NCBI GenBank assembly: GCA_021432635.1
Contig: MU270117.1
Coordinates: forward strand, 124,001-188,000
Length of the DNA stretch: 64,000 nucleotides
Direction of reading: 5' to 3'
Source of the DNA: Thozetella sp. PMI_491
Lineage: Eukaryota; Ascomycota; Sordariomycetes; Chaetosphaeriales; Chaetosphaeriaceae
The notes under the pieces are model-generated. The model made no database searches, was not told the origin of the DNA, and was given only the letters and a program-made list of their open reading frames with translations. Positions 25,742 through 38,011 of the stretch are shown piece by piece (position 1 is the first letter of the stretch; every line of letters starts with the position of its first letter). Position numbers and translations under genes: made by a program.

Positions 25742-28700
25742 ATGCTCATGACACAGTCAGCTGTGTCGGCATTCCAGGGTCAGAATTTCACTGCATACAA
25801 CGGTCGTCGTAATACCACGTACCAGGCGCAATTTGGCGAACCGACCAATTCGACGTCGCTGGATAGCTCCCAAGTTGAGCGCGACGCCTACAACCAGTCC
25901 TCTCTGGCTCAAAATAACACAACCCTGATGAACGGGATCGTGGGCACCGCACCACCTGGTGCCATGTATGTCCGGGCCCTTTACGACTACGAGGCGGATG
26001 ACCGGACCAGTCTCAGCTTCCACGAGGGCGACGTCATCCAGGTTATCACCCAGCTCGAGAGCGGATGGTGGGATGGCGTGATCAACGGTGTTCGTGGCTG
26101 GTTTCCTAGTAACTACTGCCAGATCATCACAAGTCCTGATGAGATTGCCGATGCCGAGGGAGGTGTCGATCTTGAACAGGTGGAGGAAGAGCTTGAAGAC
26201 CAGGAGGTGTATGAGGCCGAGTTTGATGACGAAGACGAAGGCTCAGATCCCGATGATAGCACTGGCCTTCCCCTAGAAGGCACCGACGGGGAGAGGTCAC
26301 GAGCCGACTTTTGGATCCCCCAGGCCACGGCGGATGGGAGACTGTTCTACTACAACACCATGACAGGGGAGAGTTCCATGGAGTTGCCGCTGGAGTCCCC
26401 TTCATCGGTGAACGAGACCGGCCCACGCGATCGCATGAATGTCAACGTCCCGGAGAGGACGAGACCACCACCCGAGATGATGGCCAGGGGCTTAACCCAG
26501 GACGAGGAAGATGAAGACGGCGTAAATTCGGCTTCCGAGCTTGAAGGCGAGAGCATCCTTGCTGCTTCTCGAGGCTCTCTGGTGAGTTGCTACATGGCTC
26601 CGCTCCGTTTGAGACAGCCGGTGTCCTTCCTACTTACACCCCGCTTTCCAGTCGCGCACTCGTCAATCCTACGCCCTTGATGGCATCTCTCCAGCGCCGT
26701 CAATGGACTCCATGAATGGGCAGTCCCCTGCCACCAGGACCCGTGCCGAGACATTCACCAATGCCAACACCGGCCCGACGCCCATGATAGCCTCGGCCAC
26801 ATCCTTTACGAGTGCTAATTTCAACCTCCCAACTGCCGCGTCGATACCCCGATCGTTTTTCGACGATGACACAGCACCGCCCCTGACATGGAGCCGTCTT
26901 GTATCAAATATGAAGAAGGCCATTGATCGCTATAAGGAAGCTATCACGGGCGGCAGCCGGTCCGAGTATGTTGCAAGGGCTGAGGACATATCTGATCATC
27001 TTCGCCTTCTCCTAGCCGCAGGCTCCGGCACCACCGACAACCACTCCGGCCAGCCCTCAATCATCTCGACGAACAAAGCCCTCTATCCGCACTTCCGCGA
27101 TATGATGTCCAAGTTCTCCAAGCTCGTCATTTCCTCCCACATCGCCGCAGCCGATTGGCCCAACGCCGAATCCGTTCAGAAGTGCTTGCAGGAGGCGGAT
27201 GGTGTTCTTCTCGGCGTCTTTAGCTTCGTGGAGGTTGCGCGCCAGCAGCGAGGCGAGGAGATTCCCCGCCTGTTCCCAGGCTTCATACTTGGTTCCCAGA
27301 CCGGGGGGAGCTGGCAGAACAACAATCTCGGACCTCGCGACCCTATCACGTCAAACTTCCTCGAGGATGAGGAGGGCGTTGTGGAGCCCACTGCTGTTCT
27401 CGATGCTAAGCTCATGGAGAGGTTAGACGAGCTCAAGAGGATGCTTGTATCGAGCATAAGAGATTTGGACAAGAACCTCGTCGTCACAGACAAGGTTATC
27501 ACTCCGTTCAAGCATGAGGTCATCGGGAACAATGTTTGTACGGCTGGCGGGAGAGTTCTGGAGATGTTCAAACCTTGGATCGCCATCATCGAATCCATCG
27601 ATTTATCGTCACTGGGCAACGTCTTCCAGGAACCCCAGCTCGCTGACTTCAGCACCAACAAGCAGAGCTTGTATGACAACATCTCGGATCTTCTCCTCGG
27701 ATGCCAGGCCGTCGCCGGCCCGCTCGCAGATGAGTGGGCCGAGGTTCGTGGCCAAGCTCTTGAAGAGAGGCTTGAGTATGTCCGGCAGTGCGCCAGGGCA
27801 CTCGAGACGAACTCATCTCACATTGTCTTCTCCCTTCAGCTTCTCCAAGAATCTGTGCAGACCAATATCCAACAACAGCAAGAGGCCCGGTTGCGAGAGG
27901 AAGTGCAACTACAGCAACAGCAGCAACTGCAGCAGCAAACGCTGCGCAGAGGCGAGAGCATGCCATATGGCGAGAGGATGCACCAGCGGACAGAGTCACG
28001 TGGTATGTCACGGCCGTCCTTGATTTCATCGCAGTCTTACTCAGAAGGCGACCCAACGACTGCCAACAACTTCCGGAAGGGAGACTATTCCAAGCTTAGG
28101 AAGATTTTGGGAGAAGATCCGAACCCAGCCGCGGCAATTGATGATACGCCCGAGTTCTTGCGCTTAGACTTTGAGCATGAGCTCTCGTGGGATTCAAAAA
28201 CAAACCCTCCCTCCATCAAGGGTGGCTCCCTCTTCGCTCTGGTGGAGCAGCTGACACGCCACGACAAACTCGACTCGAGTTTTAACAACACCTTCCTGCT
28301 CACCTACCGATCTTTCACGTCGGCGCGCGAGCTGTTCGAGACTCTGGTCCGCCGGTTTGCCATTCAGCCCCCTGAAGGCCTGAGCCAGTCGGACTACGAC
28401 ATGTGGAGGGAGCGAAAGCAACGTCCAATCCGACTCCGGATTGTTAATATCCTCAAGAACTGGTTCGACAACTTCTGGATGGAGGAGCAGACGGAAGAGA
28501 CCCGGCAGTTGATCCGCGACGTATACAGCTTCGCGCGGGAGACAGTCAAGACGACCGAGACGCCCGGATCGGCTTCCCTGATGGCCGTTCTTGACCAGCG
28601 GTTAAGCGGGAAGGAGGTCGGCGCCAAGCGCATGATTCAGACGTTCAACCAGAACACGCCGGCCCCGATTATGCCGAAGAACATGAAGAAGCTCAAATTC

Positions 28701-29680
28701 CTCGACATTGACGTCATGGAATTTGCCCGTCAGCTTACCGTAATCGAGTCGCGGCTGTATGGGAAAATTAAGCCCACGGAATGCCTGAGCAAGACGTGGC
28801 AGAAGAAAGTTGGGGAGGGCGAACCTGAGCCTGCGCCTAATGTCAAGGCCCTCATTCTTCACTCCAACCAGATGACCAATTGGGTGGCCGAGATGATCCT
28901 GGCTCAGACTGATGTGAGGAAGCGAGTTGTTGTCATCAAGCACTTCGTGGCCGTGGCAGATGTAAGCACACATTTTTCTTTTCCCTTCTTGCTTCTCCCA
29001 GGGGGGTGGGGACAACCTTCTGGCGGAGTCCAGGCGAGCCACATGCTGATCCTAAAACCAGAAATGCCGGGGTCTAAATAACTTCTCTACGCTTACCTCA
29101 ATTATCTCCGCCCTCGGTACGGCACCTATCACTCGTCTCAAGAGAACGTGGGACCAGGTTCCGCAGCGCACGCAGACGACCCTAGAAGCAATGCGCAAGT
29201 TAATGTCGAGCACAAAGAACTTTGCCGAGTACCGAGAGGCTCTGCACGTGGCAAACCCCCCCTGCATCCCTTTCTTCGGTAAGTTTGCACCCTTCGCCGG
29301 CCGTGGTTGTGTGTATGTCCCAGGAGATCTTAACCCTGGACTAAATAGGCGTCTATTTGACCGACTTGACCTTCATTGAGGATGGCATTCCCTCGATTAT
29401 TAAGAAGACGAACATGATCAACTTTGCCAAGCGGGCAAAGACGGCCGAGGTGATCCGCGACATCCAGCAGTACCAGAATGTAGCGTACTCGCTCCAGCCC
29501 GTGCCGGAGCTGCAGGATTACATTTTGAGTAATATGCAGGCGGCTGGGGACGTGCACGAGATGTACGACAAGAGCTTGCAGATAGAGCCGCGCGAGAGAG
29601 AGGACGAGAAGATCGTAAGGTACGTAGAGATGCGGTCGCAGCAGATGGCGCTGAGCAGGGGGGTCCTGTCCGGTGGATAA
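25742..29680 (+). CDS. Ras guanine-nucleotide exchange factor, Cdc25-type (SH3-WW-REM-RasGEF)
   Basis: Four exons: 25742-26581, 26652-28961, 29062-29278 and 29349-29680 (introns 70, 100 and 70 nt), totalling 1232 residues. Domains in order: SH3 at about 76-130 (ALYDYEADD, SGWWDG, GWFPSNY); an acidic stretch at 140-175; a WW-like domain at about 189-217, where the second Trp is replaced by Met213; a helical middle; a Gln-rich patch; the RasGEF N-terminal (REM) domain at about 803-940; and the catalytic RasGEF domain at about 967-1205, including KHFVAVADKCRGLNNFST and GVYLTDLTFIEDG. The last two introns cut the catalytic domain, and splicing restores both motifs. The protein loads GTP on Ras upstream of cAMP/PKA and MAP-kinase signalling, at the plasma membrane. 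It equals yeast CDC25 in layout except for the extra WW-like module. Confidence 0.95.
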
Positions 29681-29788
29681 AGGCGGAGGCGGAGGCAGAG
29701 GTGAACCGACACGGGTGCGGCGGCCTGGAACGGGGCACCCATCTCGCCGGCTTTCTTCTTCCCTGAGCGACCACCGCCACCATTCATT

Positions 29789-29816
29789 CCCCCCCCCCCC
29801 CCCCCCCCCCCCCCCC
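29789..29816. repeat. Poly-C run bordering an assembly gap
   Basis: 28 C in a row immediately before unknown bases; the true length is uncertain. Confidence 0.85.
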
Positions 29817-29881
29817 NNNNNNNNNNNNNNNNNNNNNNNNNNNNNNNNNNNNNNNNNNNNNNNNNNNNNNNNNNNNNNNNN
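29817..29881. other. Assembly gap (65 N)
   Basis: Run of N between a C homopolymer and more C-rich sequence. It lies about 140 bp after the Ras exchange factor stop codon, so it does not touch the coding region. Confidence 0.97.
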
Positions 29882-32800
29882 GTCCCCCAATTCCTAATCA
29901 AGCCCCCCCCCTTCCCTGCAGATGCGAACTGTCCTGTTTCCATTCAGGCGGTTATACATTTACTACCCTCCATCCTACAAGCCACACTTGGGAAACGTTC
30001 ATGGCCATTTGCTTACTCGACGTGTTTGCGTGATACAGGGTCCTAGCCGAGTCTGGCTTCCTATGAGCATGCAAGCCTACCCTCCTGCCCGACCCCGGAT
30101 ACCCACATGTGCAACCTATTTCCATATCCATCGGCATCGCTTTAGGAACCTCCTTCCAGCCTCCGAATCAGAGCCAATCCCTCCACACCCCTCTTGGGTT
30201 CCTGGCCTACCGCCGCTCATCACTGGCGCAAGTAGTTCCACGCGAGGCTCGTTGCCTCGAGACTCTAGCCGGTTCTACCCGCGCCTCTCCGTTCGAGTGG
30301 CAGCTTTACGACTAATCTAATTCAAACCACCTTTTCCCTCACAATCGTGGGGGTTGACGAACTTAATCCCGCCCCTCCCTTCATCTTGCCTAGGCCTGAT
30401 TCCCGGGTTCCCGACGCAAGATGGAGAGAAATCCACGACTGTTTTATCGTATAACATGGCCGACCACAACTTGCTGGTCCTCCCGACATGACCTGCATGT
30501 TGGCAAACCACAGCCTTTATTTGTCATGTGGCCACCTGCTGACTTCTATGGGAAGTCACTCGCGGTCGAAGCAGCCCATCTGCTTCTGAACTCGTTTCGG
30601 TGTACCTCCAACGTGGCCGAGAATGCCGACGCCATGTCTCAGCACCCACGGCGGAGCTACTGTGTCGTGTCTGTAGGCTTATTCGTCGAGAGGACGGGAT
30701 AACAAGGTGTATTGAGTCGGCAGCACTGGAACGGAAGAGGGGGGACAGAATGGAATTGACTGAGGAAAAGAGAGGAAATGGGTTGGTGGGAAAAGAACCA
30801 GCTTCGGCTTTGACTTTCCCCACCTATTGCGGCTCTCCATGGCCCGTGGGGGCGGGACTTGGAAACCAGCTTGGAATTTGAAGACTAAGGGATGTTACAT
30901 GTTCCGCCCTCTCGGAGGCGGTCCGCCTTTTGGGGTGTTCTGCGAATATGCGACGGGATACAATGGAAGGGATGGGCATGGCACGCGACCTCTAGCTGGC
31001 TCTCGGGTGGCATGGCCCTAGGGACGATATACTATAGCTCTCACTTTCTTTTTCTCCAAGCCTCCAAAAAGCGTCTGGTTGTATAGTGGTGCAATTTAGA
31101 AGGGTGGACTGTCGCGCTGAGCTATCTACCTTAACCAAGTCAACCTACCCCTCAAAGGACCACCTCACAACGTGCCACATGCAGTAGGTAAGCCCCGGAA
31201 TGAGGTGAAGATTGGTGAAACACACAGTTCTCTAACTAGCTGTCCATGACATGGCCCTCCGTGGTATCCTGTGCCTTGACAGCTTCTCTAGCGCGAATTT
31301 TCCTCGGATTATAAACTTGGGTCGACCACTAGCCCTCATACTGGCCTTGACGCACCGAACAGCTTATCTAGTGACGAAGATGTTGTTTGGGCCGGGTCAT
31401 ACAGCTGCACTTACCGCGCGTACCATGCACAAACTCCCGGTCCTGTTACTATGCATCTACGCCGTACCATGGTAGTAAATAGCATTAGTAGGAGTCTCTA
31501 GCGAGCTCACGCCGCCAGCCCGAGCCAGGTTGAATGCAACAGCGATGTGACAGAATCCAAGCACGTCTTTCTAAGGTTGCCATTGCACAACAAGGGTTAT
31601 ATTCACCGCCAGCGAGTTGGCGTTGCCTAGAATTTTATCCGCCCACCAAGGCTGTATTCAGTTCCGAGGTGCACGCTGGTTCACAATGGTCTGAGATGTG
31701 TAGCAATGCCTCGCGAGCCTCTAAAGACTGGAATAGTATCGAGGGCAAGACAGGCTACACTATTTGTCGAGGAGCCCAAGGGGGGAGGGGTCTTTCTGAC
31801 TCTATGACTTTCAAGCTCTCTGAGCTCCGTTCCGAGGGGAGAGGGGCGAACATCTAGGGGTTCCCCACAACCATTCCCTCCGGCGGTTAGCGTAAGTTCT
31901 ATGGAGTGCTGTATAAGAGGATGGATGGGAAGTTGGGGGGTTGGAAAGGGTTCTCCTATCTTCGATTCGGCGCCCGTCTCCATCTTGACGGCCGAAGAAA
32001 CGGCTTGTCTCCCATTTTCTCGGTGTCCACCCCGCCTCCCCTTCATTCTACCCCCTCCAGTTCCCGGGTTCAGCCGGCCTAGAGGACGGCCACTGCTAGG
32101 GAAATCGGGGCTACGTTGAGAGCCCTGCTCCCTCTCGTGGCCTCTTCGCCCGAAAACGCTAGCACGTTGAGGCCTGTTTGTGAGATTAGTTGGCAGTTCA
32201 TGGTTGATGCCAGTCGATGCACCCTTCCGCTCGCCCTGAGGCATGGGTATATAGAGAGGGACATGGGCTTTGCATATCCATCTGTCCGCTCGCACAGCGC
32301 ATTGGGACCTGCTCCCACCTCCATGCCATCGCTCTTCGGGCCAGCATTCAGACCGCGAGGGGACGGAGGCGGACTCTAAAAGGAGAGAAGAAGGTGGGCA
32401 GGGGCCTTTAGCAGAAGCGGTTACTTCCTCGGACCCTCTCCGCGCTCCCCCGTTTCAACCACTTTATCCTATATAGTGACCCCTCCATATGATCCCCGCG
32501 ATGTCATGCCGCACCCGCACCTCCCGCATCCCTACCCGCCTGTCTCCCTCCTCTCTGTCACCTCACCTACGGCCGATACTCCTGCGTGCCCCTCTCTTTC
32601 CTATCTCGTCCTGCCTAGCCCGTCTCCACTTCCATTTTCTTCGAGCCCAAACGTTCCCAGCCCTTAGCCACGATGCGCTGCCTGGCCGTCTCGGGAGGAA
32701 CCACAATAAAGAAAGCAGCAAGCAGGAACCAAGGGACCCCGAGAGGGCGGCGCACGTGAATTCGTGCCGCCACCCTGGGCCATGATCGTCACCCGTCGCG

Positions 32801-35279
32801 ACATAAAGGCCTGGGGATTGCGCGATGCGATGTGCATCACCCAGCAGAGCCTCGTCGCAAGCACGCGGCCGGCGTCTGGGGTGCATAACGAAGAGTACCT
32901 GACCCTAAGAAGCACCTAATATCTAGCTGGCCGTTGGCAACGCCAGTATTTCGCGTGATGAGCTAACTACGAAAGTGGTGGTAACAGCGAACTACCCTCG
33001 CCCTTTGTCCTTCCGGCGGCCATCCCGCTGAGAGACGAATACCAGGCCTGGGAGGTGTCTATTAAGTTATTCGTATATTGTCGGTGTCCCTTCTTTTTTG
33101 TGGACTATGGTGTGAGCATCTAACTCGGGAGATTTATTGAGATGTAAAGGCGTTTAGTCTTTGATTTAAGAAGTGGTCGGGAGGACGGAGATGCCTCAGC
33201 AGGATACCCCTCCCCCCTTTTCTTCCCTTTCTTTTTTTCGAGTATATAGCAAAAGAGCACGGCTCGCTTTATGGACCTACATATAACATTAGAGAGGGGA
33301 AAGGTGTGACACCACATCCCACCTCTTGACATGAAAAGTCCAAGGACTGCTATAAGGAGTTTTCCGTCTTTCATGATCAGCATGATACACCTTGGACACC
33401 CTACTCACACACGGCTCCAGTCGCCATGATTCACGTTTTCAGTGTTTTCACCGCCCAGGCAGCATGTGCCTGTCCAGGTCCTTTATCGAACCTAAATTCC
33501 TTGCAGACCGATCTCACCACTTATTTAAATATCTCGAAGGAATCCAGGCCCTGTCCTGCACATCATGCACTACTGTGCCCCACCTCCCACATCCATATAT
33601 ATGTTGCACCGAGCGGTCACAGCTCGGCTGCGGTTGCGCGAAACCGTGTTGGATCGCCTTCCCAGCGCGCTGTCGCGCCAAGCCCAAGCGCGGGCCGTAT
33701 AGATAGATGCAGCCACGTCAACGGGAGTTTGGCCTGCGCGGATTGGGGAGAAGAGGTACCGGTACTTTCGTAGGCGATCGAATCGCAAGGAAGCCACAGA
33801 GGCCGACCGGGGATACGTGCTAGTGCAGCCAGCCCCTGTTCGTGGTCGCTACGTATTTGACTAGGTACCGTGCCCAGCAGGTTGGCATTTCACGATTCTA
33901 GCCCCTATGCACGACCTATGCTGCAGCTTTAAGGAGAAAGGCACCCCATCTTGAAACCAGTATTTCATCAACCCGATGGAGCCATACTGCCACACCCCGG
34001 ACCTCGGCCTTCTTCCAGGGCCTAGCTCAACTAAGAACGCTAAGAAAGTAAAGTTTCGCTGTCGAGACCCTGGGGGATGCCTCTGCGCTGATCAGTGAGT
34101 ATTATGATAGAGAAGCTATGCTCGAAGCGAAACCCAGGAGTGCGCGAGTTAGGCGAGGTACCCAATCAGTCAGATTGAGCAAATCAAGCAAATCGTTTGC
34201 ACTCGGGAGGGTCGCTCAGGGCGAGATGGAGTGAGGCCGGTGATACAAACAAGACGATATCCGACCCGGGCGCTTAATCATGGCCCTCCCTGCAGGAGTC
34301 GACTTTGGGCTTGGTTATGAACTTACTCAAATCTGCGAGTCTTGGCAGTATAGCGGGACTTAATGCCTGGCGGAGAGATACCGATTGCTTCTCCATCAGC
34401 CATGTGCTGGCGAGAGGGGAAGGAATATTGCGAAACAGATTCGGCTGGCCGCGAGGGGGTTGAGAGAACTGACGACATATCGACGCAGGGCGCAGAGCTT
34501 CCATGCTGTACAGAGGCACAAGGAGACATGCAAGAGCGAACAATGATATCTAAGGTACCTAGTAGGTATCAATTGTAGCGTTATAGATGGGTGAATCTGG
34601 ACAGGGAAGGGGCTGCGGACACGGGGGCTGTCGCTTGCACGCGGCAAGGGCAACGACTCGGTTGCCCGCGAAACTAGCAGAGCACACGAGGTAGGCTGTT
34701 GACATTGGGCACCATGTGGCAATGGTTCCGGCCGCTTCCATAGGGAGTTTGAAACAACCGACTGCGCAGCCTCTCGAGTTGATTCGTGCCTCCGAGGGTC
34801 CCTACGCCCCCTTGTGGCCACCAATGGTCCCCATGGTGTAGCCTGCCCTACTGCTCACTGCTCCTCTCCGTCAAATCAGGGGCTGGCAGGGGCGGTCTAA
34901 GAGCGCCCACCACTGTTCGCCCTCAGCCTCGCAGCAGCCAAAGGCGCGAAATAATACCCCATCTGCAAGACACCTCGGCCGGGGCACACGCCAGGCCGAG
35001 GAACTGGCGAAGCGGCAAACGATCATACCATCTTTCCAAGGGTGAGATTCGGTCTGCGCCAGAAAAATCTCGTAGTAAAGACCCCCCACGCTGCGCGCAG
35101 GACTTAAGAACCATCACACCCTGTATGGAAAGAGTAGGCAGAAGGGCCGGCCTTTCGCAGAGCCGCGTGTCGACCCAGTCCCCACACGCAATATTCATGC
35201 CGCCAAGAACGCAAAGCTCCAAGCCGAGGCTAAGTGCGCTTCTTGGGGATCTCCTGCCCCAGCCTGAAGAACCGGTCGC
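29882..35279. other. Intergenic stretch, 5.4 kb, no gene seen
   Basis: GC-balanced non-coding sequence between the Ras exchange factor gene and CWC21. No open frame shows domains or coherent splice sites. The right end holds the 3' region of CWC21. Confidence 0.45.
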
Positions 35280-35901
35280 TCATTCAGTGCTCTTCTCCTC
35301 GGCCTCCCTCTCCACCGCCTTCTTGAGCCTCTCCTCCTGCTTCTTCCAGTGCCCGCCCTCCTCGTAGTCCTTGCTGATCTTGAGCGCCTGTCGCAGTCTC
35401 TCGCTCTCTTTGATCTTGGCTTCGGCCAGCTCGTGTACTTGGTGCGCTTTGAGGCCCTTCTTGGGCACAACACTCTTGCCGCCGCTCCTCTCCGATTCGG
35501 CCTGTAGCTTCTTGCGCAGCTTGTCGCAGCGATCATCGATCTCCGCTTCGTCCACCCTGGAGGGACACGAGACACGAGTGTCAGCTCTCGAATACAGGAA
35601 GGTATAAATGGGGAGAGCCGCAGGTGAATGGACGCAGCCTTCAGGCCGGAGAGTAGGAGGGGGAAACGTACCCGTCCTCCTCGAGCTGGTCGCGCAACTC
35701 GAACACCTTTAGCTCGATCTCGCGTTTTCGTTCGTGCTCCAAGAGTCCCTTGTCCGGCTGGCGCTGCCTGTGTCGGAGGAGATCCGGGTCTTTGGGATAT
35801 GGGGCCCCGATTTCGCGATGCCGTATATGCGCTAGGTTGCGCTGGACGTACCCTGAGGTGCCACTGCCTCGAGGTGTCGACAGGCCGACATTGTCTGACA
35901 T
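35280..35901 (-). CDS. CWC21: Pre-mRNA splicing factor Cwc21 (cwf21 domain)
   Basis: Exons 35901-35672 and 35556-35280 (intron 115 nt, donor GTACGT, acceptor CTCCAG) give 168 residues. The N-terminus [20 protein letters not shown] is the hallmark start of Cwc21/SRRM2-type proteins. The cwf21 helix pair follows at about 55-120 ([19 protein letters not shown], then [18 protein letters not shown]) and is rejoined exactly by splicing. The C-terminus is highly charged and helical. In yeast the protein binds Prp8 and Snu114 in the NineTeen-complex-associated spliceosome and helps splicing fidelity; it works in the nucleus. It is transcribed away from CDC123, sharing about 500 bp of promoter. Confidence 0.93.
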
Positions 35902-36404
35902 GTTGGGTCTCTGGACCGGCGGGCTGCGTAGATGATATAAGATAAATAATCTTTTCCGTCTTAGGGGAGAGAGGGGAGTTTGGGAGCCAAAAGCCACCTT
36001 CTTCGGCTCGGCGCATTGGCGGAAAGTTAGGTTGGTCACGGCCCTGTTCCGGCTAGGCGTGCATCGTCTGGGAAGGCGGTGTGAGAGGCGGGAGCTTGGG
36101 AGCTAGCGGCAGAAAATGTCATTCATGGAGGGGTTTGAGTCACCCGAGAGAATCGCTGTATGATTTGCCCCTCCATCCCCTGTGGAAAGAGGCGAGCAAT
36201 CCAGGCAGGCCTGGCCCTGGCCGACAAAACCGTTCAAACGTTACTGTCTTCGAGGGCAGAAGCACGAGAAACTGAGAAATCCCAGACTCACCCTCTCCTC
36301 TCCAGATATACAATCCACATCGCCTTCCCTCTCAAACCGCTTCCTCTCAAACCACTTCCTCTCTATATCACTTCCCTCTTCCCCTTTCCCCCTTCACCTA
36401 CGCC
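35902..36404. promoter_or_regulatory. Shared promoter between CWC21 and CDC123
   Basis: 503 bp between two divergent start codons. On the CDC123 side there is a CT-rich leader (about 36292-36404) with a direct repeat of CTCTCAAACC-CTTCC. No clear TATA box. A bidirectional promoter is inferred from the geometry. Confidence 0.6.
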
Positions 36405-37812
36405 ATGCCTGCACTAGAACCAACGTCGGCGGTGGCCACCAAAGTGGCCCAGGCAGAGCTGCAGCGCTTTCCTGATGTAACTAGGGAGCACATCCTCCAT
36501 TGTTCCTATGATTACTGGTTTCCTAAGTATGCTCCTCGGATCTCGTCTGGCTGTGGTTTATACGCTCTGCTGCCAACTTTTTGGGCTGCATCCCATGGTG
36601 CAAGCAGTCGCTCACACCCTCCTGTCCTATAGATATCGACGTTCTTGCATCCGCTCACGAATCATCCCCCTGACCCCCGAGTTTATCGCATATCTCCGGG
36701 AGGATGGGATCTTGCTCGCCGACGACGAACCGGATACTGCCCAGGGCGACGATGATGACGACTGGGAGCCCGCCGCATCATCTAGGGATGTTCCTCCGCC
36801 CGACATCCCGCATCCCAACCAGGAACAATCAGACTCGGAGGATGATGATGGTGAGAACAGTGCTCCCCCTCGTCTGCCACCCAACCAGCGCTTCCCGGAG
36901 ATGCATCAGGCCATCAAGGATGCCATCGTGGCAGTCGGTGGCGCTGCGGCCCCGAAGCTCAACTGGTCGAGTCCAAAGGACGCTACCTGGATCAGCCGCC
37001 ACCCCAACACGATGAAATGCACCAGCCCCAACGACATCTATCTGCTCATGAAGAGCTCGCTCTTCGTGAGCCACGACCTAGAGCGCGCCTTTGCCGATAC
37101 AGTGCCGCCTACGACACACCCGTCGCCCGCTTCTCCCACCGCCTTCACTCCAGTGCTGGTGCTGCGCGCATTCTTCAACCCGCTGCCGTCGCTCGAGTTC
37201 CGATGCTTTGTCAAGGACCGAACGCTGGTGGCCATCTCGCAGCGCGATCTGAATCACTATGCCTTCCTAAGCGGCCTGCGGGCCGCCATCACAATACGTG
37301 TCAAGGAGCTCTTCGCTACGCTACGCTTCAGCTTCCCCGAGGCCAACTTCGTGTTTGACGTGTATATCCCCGAGACTGACTTTGACGACGAAGTCAACCA
37401 GCTGGGCCGAGCACGCCTCATCGACATCAACCCCTGGGCGCCTCGAACCGACACGCTGCTGTTTGGGTGGAGCGAGCTGCTAAGCCTCCGCGTACCACAG
37501 CCGATGCTTGGTACTGCTGTGGAAGGCGATTTGGCGGAGCAAGTCCTGCGGTTGAAAATAGCCCCCAACGGCACGACTACGCTCGAAACCGAAGATGACC
37601 TAATGACAACGGACGAGGAGGAAGAGGAGGAGGAATACGAGCCCGAGCTGAGGATCGTAGAAAAAGACGATCCAGCAGCGTATAATTTTACCTCGGCGCA
37701 GTACTCGGCGCATAAGATGCCTAAGGAGGTGGTCGACGCCAGTATGGCGGGAGAGGGAGGCTTGAGGGCGTTTGCCGAGCAGTGGCAGCGGGTCATCGAG
37801 AGGAGGCAATGA
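36405..37812 (+). CDS. CDC123: Cdc123, eIF2 assembly factor (D123 family)
   Basis: Exons 36405-36526 and 36633-37812 (intron 106 nt) give 433 residues. The N-terminal block HCSYDYWFPKYRRSCIRSR is rejoined by splicing, leading to IIPLTPEFIAYLREDGI. An acidic linker (about 75-125) follows, then the ATP-grasp-like D123 core: APKLNWSSPKDATWI, MKCTSPNDIYLLMKSS, VLRAFFNPLPSLEFRCFVKD, FVFDVYIP and ARLIDINPWAPRTD. The Asp and Asn of DINPW and the Arg-Lys residues that bind ATP in this family are present. It is a cytosolic chaperone joining the eIF2 alpha, beta and gamma subunits, and so needed for translation initiation and cell-cycle start. A C-terminal acidic patch (EEEEEEEY) precedes the last helices. 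It faces CWC21 head-to-head and URB2 tail-to-tail with only 199 bp between stop codons. Confidence 0.96.
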
Positions 37813-38011
37813 TGACGCGATAGGAACGGCTTGACGGTAAGTCTCCGTTGCCTGAGAGAAAAGGGGGGTTGTGGTGTAATCGGTACATCGGAGTCACGTA
37901 TTAGCATGGCCTTTCACTACAGGAGCTGAGTATCCGGAGGTCGACGACCTTGTAGCTATGCCACTCTATCTGGTGATTCCAGGGCACGCAGAAAGAGAAA
38001 AGGGGGTTTGA

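Noticed and set aside
33426-33773. Small open frame with a faintly signal-like start
   Set aside because: No cleavage-site pattern, no conserved Cys spacing and no splice support; composition looks random.
35195-36016. Long minus-strand open frame of 273 codons overlapping CWC21
   Set aside because: It is a shadow of CWC21 in another frame, Arg-rich by composition, with no domain; the CWC21 frame has clear family motifs.
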